Source of the DNA: Sarocladium kiliense
Lineage: Eukaryota; Ascomycota; Sordariomycetes; Hypocreales; Sarocladiaceae
DNA: 64,000 bases
NCBI GenBank assembly: GCA_030734395.1
Contig: JAUZTG010000012.1
Location: forward strand, 992,001-1,056,000
Direction: 5' to 3'
The notes below the pieces were generated by a model, which saw only the letters and a list, made by a program, of their open reading frames with translations, searched no databases and was not told the DNA's origin. Positions 11,913 to 22,688 of the stretch are shown piece by piece; the stretch's first letter is position 1, and every line of letters begins with the position of its first letter. Position numbers and translations under genes: made by a program.

Positions 11913-13121
11913 GGTGATTGAATGGACGAGAGTGGCTGCTCAGTCGTTCCCAGCTATGCCATGAAGTCAAAGCACTGTTGCACGAAGAGTTGTTCTACGA
12001 CATGGTAGATGGTCCATGGTGATGGTAGTGGGCAGACCGCGCATCCCGTGGGAGAACATGCGGGGCTCTCGGGGTCGGGACAGGCACGGTTCGGTAGGTT
12101 GAGATGGATTCAGAATTGACAGCCGAGGAGGACTGGGGGTTGGAACCCACGTGGGAGCTGACCAGGAACGATGAAATGCCAGAATGATCATATCAGCAAT
12201 TTTTGGGTGTACAGCCTCGAGCTACATATGACATTGATCCGGATGTTGGGACTACCGATAATTGTCGGTCAAGTCTCGCAACGTCATTCAGGCACGGGGT
12301 TTGTCTACTAATGAAGTTGCGGTATGACCTGGCGCAGAGGCTAAAGGAGAGCGATGTCGCCCTACGGCTGGTGGCGCAGATGGTGCGCAAGGCGATGTCC
12401 GAAGGAGTTGCTGGAGCGCAAAGCATATTCAGTGAATGACAGAAGTTATGTATGAAGTGAACGACAATGAGTGACGAGCTCCTCACAGTCACAAACGGCC
12501 AAGTTGGGAGTCTGCGTGGCAGCTTTCCCTCTGCCAGAACGAGTTCCAGAGCACAGAGTTCTCTTTGAATCACGTGCACCCAGTGCCTGTCCTCGTCTCA
12601 TCGCTGCCGAGTCAAGACCACACGATTGGCTCACCGCTGTCCCCTGTTGCAACCACAGCGCTAAACCCATTTCTGCCGCAATCTCGTCTCCAGTACGTCA
12701 TTGGCGCCGGAGCTCAGCTTTGCCAGGCTCGTTGGCCGTGGAATCCCTTCCCAAAGGCCCCAAATCGCGCTCTGGTTTCGGCGACTGGTGGTTAGCTCTC
12801 CGTGCGGTCATGATCAGGCGCGTGCCAAAACCTGCTGTTGGGACGCAGGGTGCCTGCGACCAGAGACACGCAAAGGGTCCAGGGCCAGAAAGGTAATTAA
12901 AAAGAGCCGAGACCCCCAACTCGATCGACATGACCTGATAAAAGGGAAGCCATCGCAAGCCGTGAAAAAGTAAAGTTGAATCGCATTCCAGCGACAGCAC
13001 CCCTTCAGTGGTCTATTTGACCTTCATAATAAACACCTGTTCCCTCTCCGCCTCAGGTCTACACGTCTGCGTCAAGCCAACAATCACCTACACACGTACG
13101 AATTTCAACTCAGCCGTCACC
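11913..13121. other. Intergenic, divergent promoters of phosphatase and MARVEL-like genes
   Basis: About 1.2 kb between two divergently transcribed genes. Frames at 12193-12579 (minus) and 12203-12439 (plus) overlap each other and show no domain. The 100 bp before the MARVEL-like ATG are C/T/A-rich with CACC repeats, like a fungal leader. No gene is supported. Confidence 0.45.
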
Positions 13122-13754
13122 ATGGGTTGCGTCAGTTTTACGCTGAGCTACATCTTCTTCTCCGTCGTCCACATCGTGGGCTTCGCGCTTGCGCTGACGG
13201 TCTGTGGCCTCTACGGCAAGGATCTGTCTCGCGCCAATGAGCAGGACAAGTATGCCGACTCGAAATGGGTAAGTGCCGCCAATGTCATACTCGGATTGTA
13301 AAAGCAGCACGGCTGCTCTCTTGCGCACCATGCCTGAAGAACTGAGCTGACGAGTGGTACTGGGTTATAGGTCTACGCGGTCGTCGTGGGCGGCATATCT
13401 GCAGTAACATGTTTGCTGTACCTGATCCCGTTCATTCTGCGCGTCGCAGGCATTTTCGCCCCGATTTGGGACTTCATCCTCTTCGTACTGTGGATCGCTG
13501 TCTTTGGCGTCTTCGGAAGTGTGCGTATCGCCTTGGGCATCTTGCATGAAATGCTGAAGACTAACATTCTGCGACAACAGATGTATATTAACGAGGATGC
13601 GGAGGGCGATGGTAACATCACGCGCATGAAGAACGCCGTCTGGGTCGACCTGGCCAACGCGCTGCTCTGGCTGTTGGCCTCGATTGGAGCGTTCTTGTAC
13701 TGGTGGAAGCACAGAGATACCAGGACTCGCTTCACTGGACGCGCGCACGTCTAG
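13122..13754 (+). CDS. MARVEL-like four-helix membrane protein
   Basis: The model is join(13122..13268,13371..13520,13581..13754), 156 aa. Intron 1 (102 nt, GTAAGT...TTATAG) is clear. Intron 2 is 60 nt, GTGCGT...CTAACATTCTGCGACAACAG; its branch site and acceptor are good, but its length is a multiple of three and it contains no stop, so a retained form would add 20 residues. Four hydrophobic segments are visible: FTLSYIFFSVVHIVGFALAL, VYAVVVGGISAVTCLLYLI, FAPIWDFILFVLWIAVFGVF and LANALLWLLASIGAFLYWW. The short conserved region after the third segment (MYINEDAEGD...RMKNAVWVDL) is typical of small fungal MARVEL proteins, thought to act in plasma-membrane or vesicle domains. Function here is inferred only from topology and family. 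Confidence 0.85.
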
Positions 13755-16281
13755 GCGACGAGCGGAGCTGGTGTTGCAGAGAGACATGTGATTCTGCCGA
13801 TCGAGTGTCGGAGATCAAGACATGACGGCATGAGTAACGACGTGCATAACAACAGGAAGGTGTCGGCACGCGAGTGTGTCTGGGAGGCGAAACTGTGGTT
13901 GTTGTCTGCGAGATATACCCTCTTTTTACTATTGAACCTAATCATAATATTCAACGTTCGACAGACAGGCTATGATGTGACGAAGCAATTCCGGGAAATT
14001 GAATACCCACGGCCCCGAGTCCAAGTGTTCGCCTCGGGAAGCTTTTCCCTTGGCCGCTCGACTCCGCCAGAATCTATAAGCAGCAGCAGAATCTTCGCAG
14101 CTTAACACTAGAGAAACGGATTGGGACGAGTCGTGCCAGTGCTTGCCCAGAATTGATCGAGTGAGTCGCGGTATCCGCATCATACGCCACCTGGGTCGAA
14201 TCTCGGTTCGAGCCGGGGGTGGCAAGAGAAATTTCTATCGTGAGATTGTTCAATGACGTAGGGCAGAGACGGAGGACCTTAATATTTGGACCCCCTGCTA
14301 GGCCCTGTTGCTGATTGAGATACTTTGGTACCTTAGGTAGTTGTAGCTGCATGGATCCGCTGACTTCATCTGGAAAGACTCATTTGAGTCTGACCAGATT
14401 CCATCTAATAATCTAGCAGCTTTATCGGCACATGTCGAGATGGTTGAGAAAGTCTAAGGAGACCCTGCTGATCGCTAGTGTAGCCATCATCCGTCTCTGC
14501 CACACCTTATCAACACCTCAGATATATGTGCGCTGCGGAGCTGTGGTGCACAATTGTTGTGGTGGGAAGGGATCGTCTGAATGTTCGACCAGCGCAGGTG
14601 CGCCAAGCGTCACAGTCTTGTCATTGCACAGATTGCCAGCCGGCGAAAGAAGGGCAGGGGTCAGCCACAGTTGGGTCAAGGGAGCGGATGTACCGCCATG
14701 GGTCCCACACTCTGAGCTGGATGTACCTTGTGTCTGTGGCTAAGGTACCGCTGGTGTTCCCTCACCACAGCGCTAACAGATGGCACCGAATGGGGCACAG
14801 CCTACCACTGAGAGACACTGAGGGCCGACCTTGATGCCGCTGGCAAAAACGTGTGACGGTACCAGGAACCAGGGCTGGGATCAAGAGGGCCACTGTAAAA
14901 TGCAGTGCCAGTTCCCTCACTGGAATCTTCAGCACGCGCTAGACGACGCCACACACGCAGCGTCCCTCCATCCATGACCAGCACCATGAGGCAAAACTCC
15001 ATCTTGGCCACCGACAATCGCATGTTTGCAATCTCAGGCTGAGCCAGGGTCATGTTGGCCCACTACCATCACCAAACATGACTGGGTCAACCGCCGTTAG
15101 ATGCAGTAGCGAGACGGGGAGCGTAAGTGACGATCAACGAACGGGATGGCACCCTGCTCTCCTCCTCTCCCGTCCATCCATCCATCCCCTCCCTCCCTTG
15201 GTGACCCATTATCCACTCTTTGTGTCCGTCTGTGTCTGTGTCCATCCACCGACGGCCGAGCGAGAGAGAGTCTAAAGAGTATCATAGTCGGGTACCTGAG
15301 CAATTGAGCGGTTGTCGCCTCTTGACCCGAGCTTCCACTAGCAGCCGTCACTGGCATTTCCTCGCCTTCCATCCATCCCGTCCCATCGAACAAACAAATG
15401 GCACAGAGCATCCATCTGGCTGGACTAGCACCGCCGATCATTCTCGCTTGACTGGTGACTCCTCATCTTATCTCCCCTGCTCATGTTCTTGACTCTCTTT
15501 CTCGACTTCCGGGACCTTCGTGAGGCACAGGCTTCGATCAGCAGACTGTTCGATACACTTGTACTGGATAGTGCAGCCTGACAAATCGAGCTCTGCGAAT
15601 CAATCTGGCTGCAATCACGCCACAGCCTTCCCTGAAATCGCATCTCTATCTCGTCTCTACACTCACCCTCGGTGTTACCTTTCCAAGGCTGTGGCACCCT
15701 TCTGGCCCATCTTTGTCATCCTGCTGCGTCCTCCTGCTTCTTCCCTCCATTCTCATCTCTCGTCTCCCGCTTCGTTTGCATGACCCCTCCTCGCATCTCG
15801 GACACCACCATTGGACGGACTCCTGGCTCACTCGCCCAGCCTTTCTGACTGTTGCACGGCGTCCACCACAGACCAGTCATCTTCCTCACCAGCTCTGCCC
15901 ACCCCGACGCAAACGCTCACACGATCCGAACAAGACGTACGCACCCGTACCTTCGACTGCTGCGACCCGGAGCAAGAGGCAGACAGTCCGATACTCAACG
16001 ACCCAATCTGCTGGTTGCCGGTGGCAAGTCTCGGCTGCCACGGTCATCCGACGCCTACCAGTTCAAGCTCGCGACACCACTCGGCGCTTTCCCGCCCTGC
16101 CGCTCACTCCATCTCGGCGGTGGACAGCCATCCGCCAGGCTGCTCGGGCGATTTGAGGCAGTGGTCTTCGACTGACGGAGCGGTCGCCAAGTCTGCTGCC
16201 AATCAGCCCTGAACCCCTCTCCTCCTCGCACGACCTTTGCCTATCCTCCTCAGCTCGTCTCTGCCATATCTCTCAGCCGCC
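13755..16281. other. Long intergenic region and C/T-rich leader of the next gene
   Basis: A gap of about 2.5 kb. The left half has no recognisable coding content. From about 15.1 kb onward the plus strand is rich in CCATCC, CTCC and TCTC runs (a CCATCC microsatellite-like tract at 15174-15190), as expected for a long 5' leader of the gene starting at 16282. Upstream frames of 133-147 codons (15713-16156, 15811-16212) overlap each other in different phases and have no domain; they could act as upstream ORFs but are more likely chance. Confidence 0.45.
14186..14223. other. Hairpin with tRNA B-box-like core
   Basis: GCCACC (14186-14191) pairs with GGTGGC (14218-14223). Nested inside, TCGAA (14196-14200) pairs with TTCGA (14207-14211). 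The 3' arm contains GGTTCGAGCC, matching a Pol III B-box. Upstream, TTGCCCAGAATTGATCGAG vaguely resembles a tRNA D-arm, but a full cloverleaf does not fold. It may be a tRNA relic or SINE head, or chance. Confidence 0.3.
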
Positions 16282-18024
16282 ATGGCGAGCCTTGCCCGCT
16301 CTCTCAAATCACCATCATTCTTGACCCCAAAACGCCGGCCTGCCATGTCTGCCCGGACAATGTCCAACTCATCCGATCTCTCCTTGGCTTCCAATCACAG
16401 CGGCATGTCCGATGATGCCGACTTTGCCTTCTCGGCGCCAGGGACTCCCGCCCTTCTATCGCCTGGCGAGGAGCCCACTGCGAGCAAGCAAGGTGAGTTC
16501 AAGCAAAGCTTTCTACCAGAATGTACAAAGCGAAGCGTTCTTCTGCTGTTTATGATGCTTAGCTGGGCCATTGAGATGACCAACTTTCGGGTTCGTTCGA
16601 GCTCAATGTTGCCTAATCGTCATCTTCTTTGCCATTGCATTTCTAGCTCCAAGCGCCGGGCAAAGGGCAAAGCTGCCTCTTTATCACTTGCAGAGTCACG
16701 ACTCGGAACAATGGTTCTCGGCTGTCGCCCCTGTCTTGCTGTCGCTTCTAGCTAAAGCCACAGCCGGTCAAATGCACGCTTTTCCATTTCTGCTTCCCCC
16801 TTCATGCGCCATGGCATGCTTGAGCTTCCAGAGTCCCCACGCACACTCTGAGGTGCCTGGTCACGCGGGGTAGTCGCCCTGTCCTGTCCATGCCATCCAT
16901 GTCTCTGCGAGCTCCGTCCCCTCCAGACAGCGTTGCGCTAGAGGCGCCGCCAATCCGAGCCCTACGTCTTTCTTTCTTTCTTCCGGCTCGCGTGACCGCT
17001 CCTCGATCCTTTTGTTCAATTACTCTTACATGCACATGCAATCGTTCCTCGGGTATCACTAGAGATCCGAAGCCGGCTAACAATTCTCCTATTGCAGGCC
17101 ATCATGACGGCATAGCTGCTGGCTCCCATCGTCCATCTACAAGCCACCCCATCGCAATTGAGCTTCCCCAGATCAAGAAGCACGCATCATCATCTACCTA
17201 CACTCCAACTGAACCGCTGTCTGCCCGCGGCGATCTTCCTGGGTAAGATCCACCGCGACCTGAAGAGTACATTTCCAATGCATACTGACCCTGTCTTCAG
17301 TGGCTACTTTCCCTTACACGAGGAGGCTGATCGAATCCATCGGACACACCCATTTCACCACGACTCAAAAGCACCTCGCCCTACCGTCTCCGCAATTTCA
17401 CAACCCGAGCCAGCCGATTCGCGTGCTCAAGCTCACCTGCAACCACCACTAGCGGCTGCATCACAGCAATCTCCAAGTCCACAGATTTCCTCTTACCTAC
17501 CCGCCGGATTCCACGATCACCCTCTACCCCTCGGAAAGTACTATCCATCCAATTACGAAAGTCGTACAAATCCGACGGCCCAAAGCTTTCGGCCCTCATC
17601 ATCCAGTCTCATGCCGCCATCGATTAGTTCTGATTCTCGGGTGACCACGCGCAGTAGTGTAGCTTCTTCTGCCACTACTCAGGATTCGGAGGTCCGTCGA
17701 AAATTACTTCAATATCAGCGCGATATGGTAGCCCAAGCAACAATGGCCGCAACTGAAGTTCTCGGCACTTCGAAGGACAGCTCGAAAGGCGATATTGCTT
17801 TGGCTCAACGTAACGCTGCTCTCCAAGAGCTTCGTCTCAGCGCCCCAGCGCCTCACAAACCCATTTCCCCGCGGCTGCTTCCTCTGGGTAGCCCTGGACC
17901 AGTCACACCCATGGAACTTGAGTCCGGGGTGAGCAGTTACCTTGACAAGGCTGTCGTCAACGGGAGTCCTCGTGCAGATGGTCTTACTACGTCAAGCCCA
18001 CGACTCACTGCTCGGACAGCATGA
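16282..18024 (+). CDS. Conserved fungal Ser/Pro-rich protein, function unknown
   Basis: The model is join(16282..16492,17098..17242,17301..18024), 359 aa. Intron 1 is 605 nt, very long for this genome, with donor GTGAGT and a good GCTAAC...TTGCAG end. Intron 2 is 58 nt (GTAAGA...CTTCAG). The protein starts MASLARSLKSPSFLTPKRRP, then SARTMSNSSDLSLASNHSG, a middle block HPIAIELPQIKKH...TPTEPLSARGDLPGGYFPLHE, and a helical stretch RRKLLQYQRDMVAQATMAATEV near residues 240-265. It ends in a Ser/Pro-rich tail with several SPR and SPGP sites. I recognise the layout as a conserved Pezizomycotina protein without an assigned function. There is no signal peptide, membrane span or catalytic motif. Many SP sites suggest a phosphorylated, largely disordered regulator; that is inference. 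Confidence 0.75.
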
Positions 18025-18714
18025 CGTTCACTACGATGTTTGGCGACTGCAGAGAGCAGCTGCATTTCATTTTCCCAATCAAAAGCATGGAAGAATGCCA
18101 TGGCTTCGGCTTCTTGTCTGACACCAGCGACTGTCTGCAATGATGGAAGAGACCGCGGCATTCGGTCTACGTGGCTGGAGTTTGTTCCAAAACTCCGGGC
18201 TTCCTCGTTCATTTGCTTTTCTTTAGCGTTACAAAGTCTCAGGCTCCGCTGGCTCAGTTGCCTTGGGACAGGCTATCAGGATCATCAAAGGGTCATGAGT
18301 CGTGGCCCCCCACAATCGTGTAGCATACCCGCCTGGTTTTGGCGGAAGAAGGCGTTTTTGTACGTAGTTGACAAGGTCTCCCGCTCATGCAAATTGACCA
18401 ACATGGGCTTCTCTTCATCCAACCTCTGTTGTGACCCAGATGACTGCAATTCGATGTGACATCCAGGCTCAATTTGACCTTGGAAGTGGCTAGTTTATTA
18501 TTCCTCAGTGTGTATGAACATAGTTCCAGCAGCAAGGCTCAGCATGCAAGACTTGTCTGGGCTTCATAAGGCACATGGCACCGAACAAGCGTATGAACTA
18601 GGTCTGACAGCAGATGGTTGACTCGTGGTTGATCTATATCACTATATAAACCGCGCAGACGAAAAGATGTACACAAAACGCGCCAAGGTGTGTGGTATAG
18701 TCATCTTTACAGCC
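18025..18714. other. Intergenic between core gene and accessory group
   Basis: A 690-bp gap between two convergent genes. It contains short frames without domains and no repeat or RNA gene that I can see. It marks the passage from ordinary genes to the unrecognised group at 18.7-25.7 kb. Confidence 0.45.
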
Positions 18715-20036
18715 CTAATGAGTGAGTTGACCCATTGCATTGTTGAAACCACCGTTCAGCATCGCGTGACAGCAACCATAGTGCGCAATACATTCGGCGC
18801 AAGTCAAGGCCAAGTGAGATTTGAGCTCTCGCATACCAAGGACGGTGAACTCTGGCCCAACTAAAGTCGCAATGGGTTGCATGTCATACTGGAAAAAGGC
18901 TTGACAGCGTAGACAGCGGGCCTTGGGTTGGAAGCCCGGACAGGTGTAGGGCGTGGCGCACTCAGTGCTATGATCGACACTATGCTGCCAGTTGGTCATG
19001 ACTGGCCGGCGGGCATTGCGACGGTCGTTGTCTGTCACAACAGGAGGTATTGCGCCGGTCACAGCCGCAATGTACTGCTGCCGGAGTGTTGTGGAATGCG
19101 GCCTGATGCCCAGGGGCTCTCGGTTCGCCCCGACCCCGTTCCAATTCAGACGACGCAGCCGCTGGCGGCAGCGCGTGGCGAAGTTCTGCATGATGTTGAA
19201 GCCGCCCCATTCGTCCTGCGAGGTGGCAACGACGATGTTGGCTGGCTTGTCTTCCTCGAAAGCCGCGCCGTCAGAGCCCGTGCAGACAAAGACGGTCTTG
19301 GGGATGGCCTTGTTGCAGCAATCGGCCCAGCCTTGACCAGCAGGCCGGGGTGGACGCGGCAGTTGTCTTATCTGTAGCGGTTGCACTCTCATGGCGAAGG
19401 TATCTTGACAGAGAGAGACACAAGACATTAGCATTTGTGGGATTGATTGTCAAGCAGAGACTCACTTCTGTTGAGGCACTCTCGAGCTATGACTCGACAG
19501 AGAAGCTCAACCGTGCCGAGTCCACTTATGACTGGGCACGGCGTTCCAGCCACATTGGTCGCAGTCAAGTTGTTCTGAAAGTTGATCAGCTCCTGGTCGT
19601 TGCCGAGTTGGTTCCATCCCGTGTTGCGTAACCATGCGGCACCCATGTACGCAGCCAGCATGATGGTGTGCATGTTCTGAACCAGTGCAGCATACAGGAC
19701 TGTGCCCTGTATCCAGGGATTGAAGTGGGCGACGAGGTTGGCCCTAACGGTGTCCAAGACGAGGTGTGCGTAGTACACCAGCCGCAAGACCAGATCCCAA
19801 GCGTCGTTATCAGAACCTAGGGGGGCTGCCATCGGGTTTCCTTGCATCATGTTCATGGTGCAATAATTCATAATGCAATGGAAAGCGTCATATGCCACAT
19901 GGGTCAGTGATACCGCGGCCTGATGCGCAGTGAAGGCAATGTTCATCGTGTTCCCCGCGTTCATGGCCAGGTTGATCTGGTGAATGCCGGGGGCATCGTT
20001 GACAACATAACGGACGGGTTCTGACCACACGGGCAT
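18715..20036 (-). CDS. Hypothetical Cys-rich protein, accessory cluster gene A
   Basis: The model is complement(join(18715..19403,19466..20036)), 419 aa. The 62-nt intron is canonical (GTGAGT...CTGTCAAG), and the join gives RECLNRNTFAMRVQ. I chose the ATG at 20036 (MPVWSEPVRYVV); an in-frame ATG at 20162 would add 42 residues but overlaps a TATA-like TTATACA. The first half is alpha-helical and rich in Ala, Met, Asn and His (AYDAFHCIMNYCTMNMMQ...). The second half has a segment NIVVATSQDEWGGFNIMQNF and a Cys-rich C-terminus with pairs CLRC and CAEC and a YGCCHAM stretch, suggesting a metal-binding or disulphide-rich module. I recognise no family. There is no signal peptide. It is divergent from the transglutaminase-like gene, sharing a 647-bp promoter. 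Confidence 0.65.
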
Positions 20037-20683
20037 CTTGGGGTTTTGCTGATTGATGTTGCGAATGGAGTAAGAAAATGGAGTCAGTACAATGAATGCC
20101 GTAACAGGCTTTGGAACATGCGAGAAGGGATTTGATTGATGCACCCGCCTGTATAAGTACATCAGTGTCTGGAGCTAATTGCGTCCCGAAGTCACGCTCA
20201 CAGTATGACCACAGCTGAAGTGACTAACAGACTTCGCCTCGTTGTACTCTGGCTCTCCTGGATAAAGCTTGCCAAGTTACGATACGCATGCACAAGCTCT
20301 TTCGAAGTTCCCGCGACCCCGAGCATTAAGCCGGATCGGGCCTATCAGCTTGCCATGGGCGGTCTGGCCCGCGGAACCAGGCTTTGACTATCGACCGCCG
20401 AGCGGGACCTATTCTCGGGGCGAACCATTCCCTTCCCCGGGTTCCCTTTTCAGAACAGGGGGCGAGACTAGTTGGAGAGTGCAGGACGCCACTATCACCT
20501 CGCCGACACATAAGTTCGGTGAAGAAGATGCGGAAATGTGACGACCAAGAAGCAGTCCAGTCTGGTCGGTCCTTGGCTCAACTATTTCTTGACCGGCACG
20601 GTATCTGCTCTTTGCCATCCCTTCTGTAACTGTTTCCTGCAACTATTGTCTGCAACTAGCCTTGCCCTCCCTTCAACCCAACC
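20037..20683. promoter_or_regulatory. Shared divergent promoter of cluster genes A and B
   Basis: This 647-bp region separates the starts of the 419-aa and 475-aa genes, which face away from each other. On the minus strand a TATA-like ACTTATACA lies at 20149-20157, about 115 bp before the gene A start. Divergent sharing suggests common regulation; no specific factor site is evident. Confidence 0.35.
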
Positions 20684-22257
20684 ATGGCGTTCAACATCCT
20701 TCAGATCCAGGCGACACCGCACTTCACAACCCTGAATAGCAACTTCACCACCTCTGTTCCCAAGAACAAGACCAACATCATCTGGGCTGCTGGAGACAGC
20801 ACCCAGTTTGAAGAATCCCCCACTGGCTCCAACCGATGCGTCACCTACAGGCTCGCCAAGAGCCCTGCAACTGGTCAATGGAGCCCTGTGCCGATCCTTG
20901 TTTCTGGCACTGCCCCTGTCCTCGGTACTTGGTTTGTACCGCCGAACCAGGGGCCGCCCGCTACCTTCAAGGTTCAGGCCAGGATCGACGGGCGTGACTG
21001 GCTCCTGTCCACGGATGACATCCGAGTGGACTCGCCCTCCATGGTCACAGTCGAGGTTCAGACTATGAGCCTCCTGCAGGCCGTCTTTGACATCCCCATG
21101 CGCATCGCTGGAGACTGGACCTGGGCCATCCAAAGGACTGACAAGACTGGATGTAAGTCAAGATACCCACTGATAGTCTCGAAGCATCTGGACCCATCCA
21201 CCTGCAGCATCGGATGTGGCTGGCTGACCACGGACATGATCTAGTCCCACCTGTGTACATGACCAACAAGACAAGGCTTGAGGTATGCTTTGTCTTTGGC
21301 TCTCTCGCTCCCACCGGCCCCTGGGACCCGGCTGCAGGGGCGTCAGACCAGGCAGCCCGGGCAACCCGGCCAGACTTCCGAGACAAGTACTACATTGACC
21401 TCTTTCGACTCTTTCTGCCTTCCCAATGGGAGCTGATCGACCAGGTTGGCAACGCTACGAGACAGGACGACAAACTAGCCTGGTACCTCAAGCGCAACAT
21501 GCAGGTGATATGGGATCTGGGCCTCGCCACATCTCCCCCGGTAGAGTATCCCCATCGTCGCCCAACACCACTAGATCCTGCATCCACGAACGGTAGCTTT
21601 TACCTCGTTCCCGTCCCAGGCATAGCTCGACAAGGTGCCTGCCAGGGAGACAGTGCGGGTTTCCAGCCGCAATTTGGTGGCTTGTTTGATCTGCGCCGCT
21701 TCATGGCCAGCTCATTCGCGTACTGCTCAGCATTCGACCTTGCTGCACTAGTGCAGCTGTGCGTGTGCCTCGTTCGTGATACAGAAGGCAGCGAGGTCCT
21801 TGACTCAAGCTGGGTAGCCAGCACTGGGAACAAGGCTCTCGGAACACATCATTGGGGCTTCATCAATCCCGGCACACTCTTCGGGTGGCCTGGTTACCCG
21901 AAGTGCAACTCGCCGGTCTTCACCGGCGGCGGCTTGCCCGAGTATGCCAAAGTGGAGAATTTTCCATGCAGAGTCGCTCTGGACTGGCATGCTTGGATCG
22001 AGGTCAAGATTCCGGGGCGTGAATCAAGGACCGTTCTGGACGCGTCTCAGGCGTTTGGCTCGCCGGATAAGCTGCAGATTGTGGACGGTCAACTCAGTAG
22101 ACAGGCTTTCTTGGAGCTGAAGATGGACGGGAACTGGCCGAGTGTCGCGAGGCTTCCACCTCGCACGCCTGGGAGGAAGAACCTGGATGCCATTTGTTTC
22201 TGTAAGTCATCCTCTGGGCCTTGTCTACTGGCAGACTCACTTTGTCCCCATTCAGAA
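20684..22257 (+). CDS. Transglutaminase-like (papain-fold) domain protein, accessory cluster gene B
   Basis: The model is join(20684..21152,21245..22201,22256..22257), 475 aa. Intron 1 (92 nt, GTAAGT...GATCTAG) is supported by frame. Intron 2 (54 nt, GTAAGT...CATTCAG) would make the stop codon from T plus AA across the junction; without splicing the frame ends 19 codons later at 22258-22260. In the C-terminal third the transglutaminase-like triad can be read: Cys317 in AYCSAFDLAALVQL, His405 in DWHAWIEVKI and Asp422 in TVLDAS, with 17 residues between His and Asp as usual for that fold. The N-terminal part (about 1-170) looks beta-rich, ending MTNKTRLEVCFVFGS. No signal peptide is visible. 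The fold assignment is inferred from motifs; substrate (cross-linking, deamidation or proteolysis) is unknown. It is divergent from gene A. Confidence 0.6.
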
Positions 22258-22260
22258 TGA

Positions 22261-22688
22261 TTTGAAGCTAATCGCAAGAATTCAGATTCTTCACCTCAGA
22301 CGCAGCTTTACAGGATCGGTGTCATGGGAGTCGCAGAGACTGGGCCACTGTCTCTAGGATCTTGAAAGGGTGGTTCATTCAGTCAACTAGTTCAGAGACA
22401 GCTGTCGTGGCAATACACTCCTTGATTCTTCAGTAATTCTGTCTTGTTGAGAAGTATTTGGCAAAGCAAAAGTCTGCATCGCGGGAGATATGTGAGAGCA
22501 TCTAGGGAAGCACTGTTTGTTGTATTAGATGCTCTCCACGCCGACTTTCTCACCTCAAGCCGTCTAAGTGTGACCACAAGCCTGCAGCATACGTTAAACG
22601 CGAATGTAAATAAAACACTTGAATCATTTATTGATCTCAATTCCCAAAGCCTCGATCTGTCTACGTATCTAGTGCAAAATCCCAGTAA
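22261..22688. other. Intergenic between convergent cluster genes B and C
   Basis: 428 bp between two convergent genes, presumably their 3' UTRs. Nothing else is recognisable. Confidence 0.45.

Noticed and set aside
12193..12579. 128-codon minus-strand frame between phosphatase and MARVEL-like genes
   Set aside because: No domain, overlaps another equally long frame on the plus strand, no splice or promoter support.
15713..16212. Two overlapping frames of 147 and 133 codons before the Ser/Pro-rich gene
   Set aside because: Pro/Ser/Arg-rich readings of a C/T-rich leader in different phases, no domain.
18928..19377. 149-codon frame opposite cluster gene A
   Set aside because: Low-complexity translation without domain; the minus strand has a consistent two-exon model.
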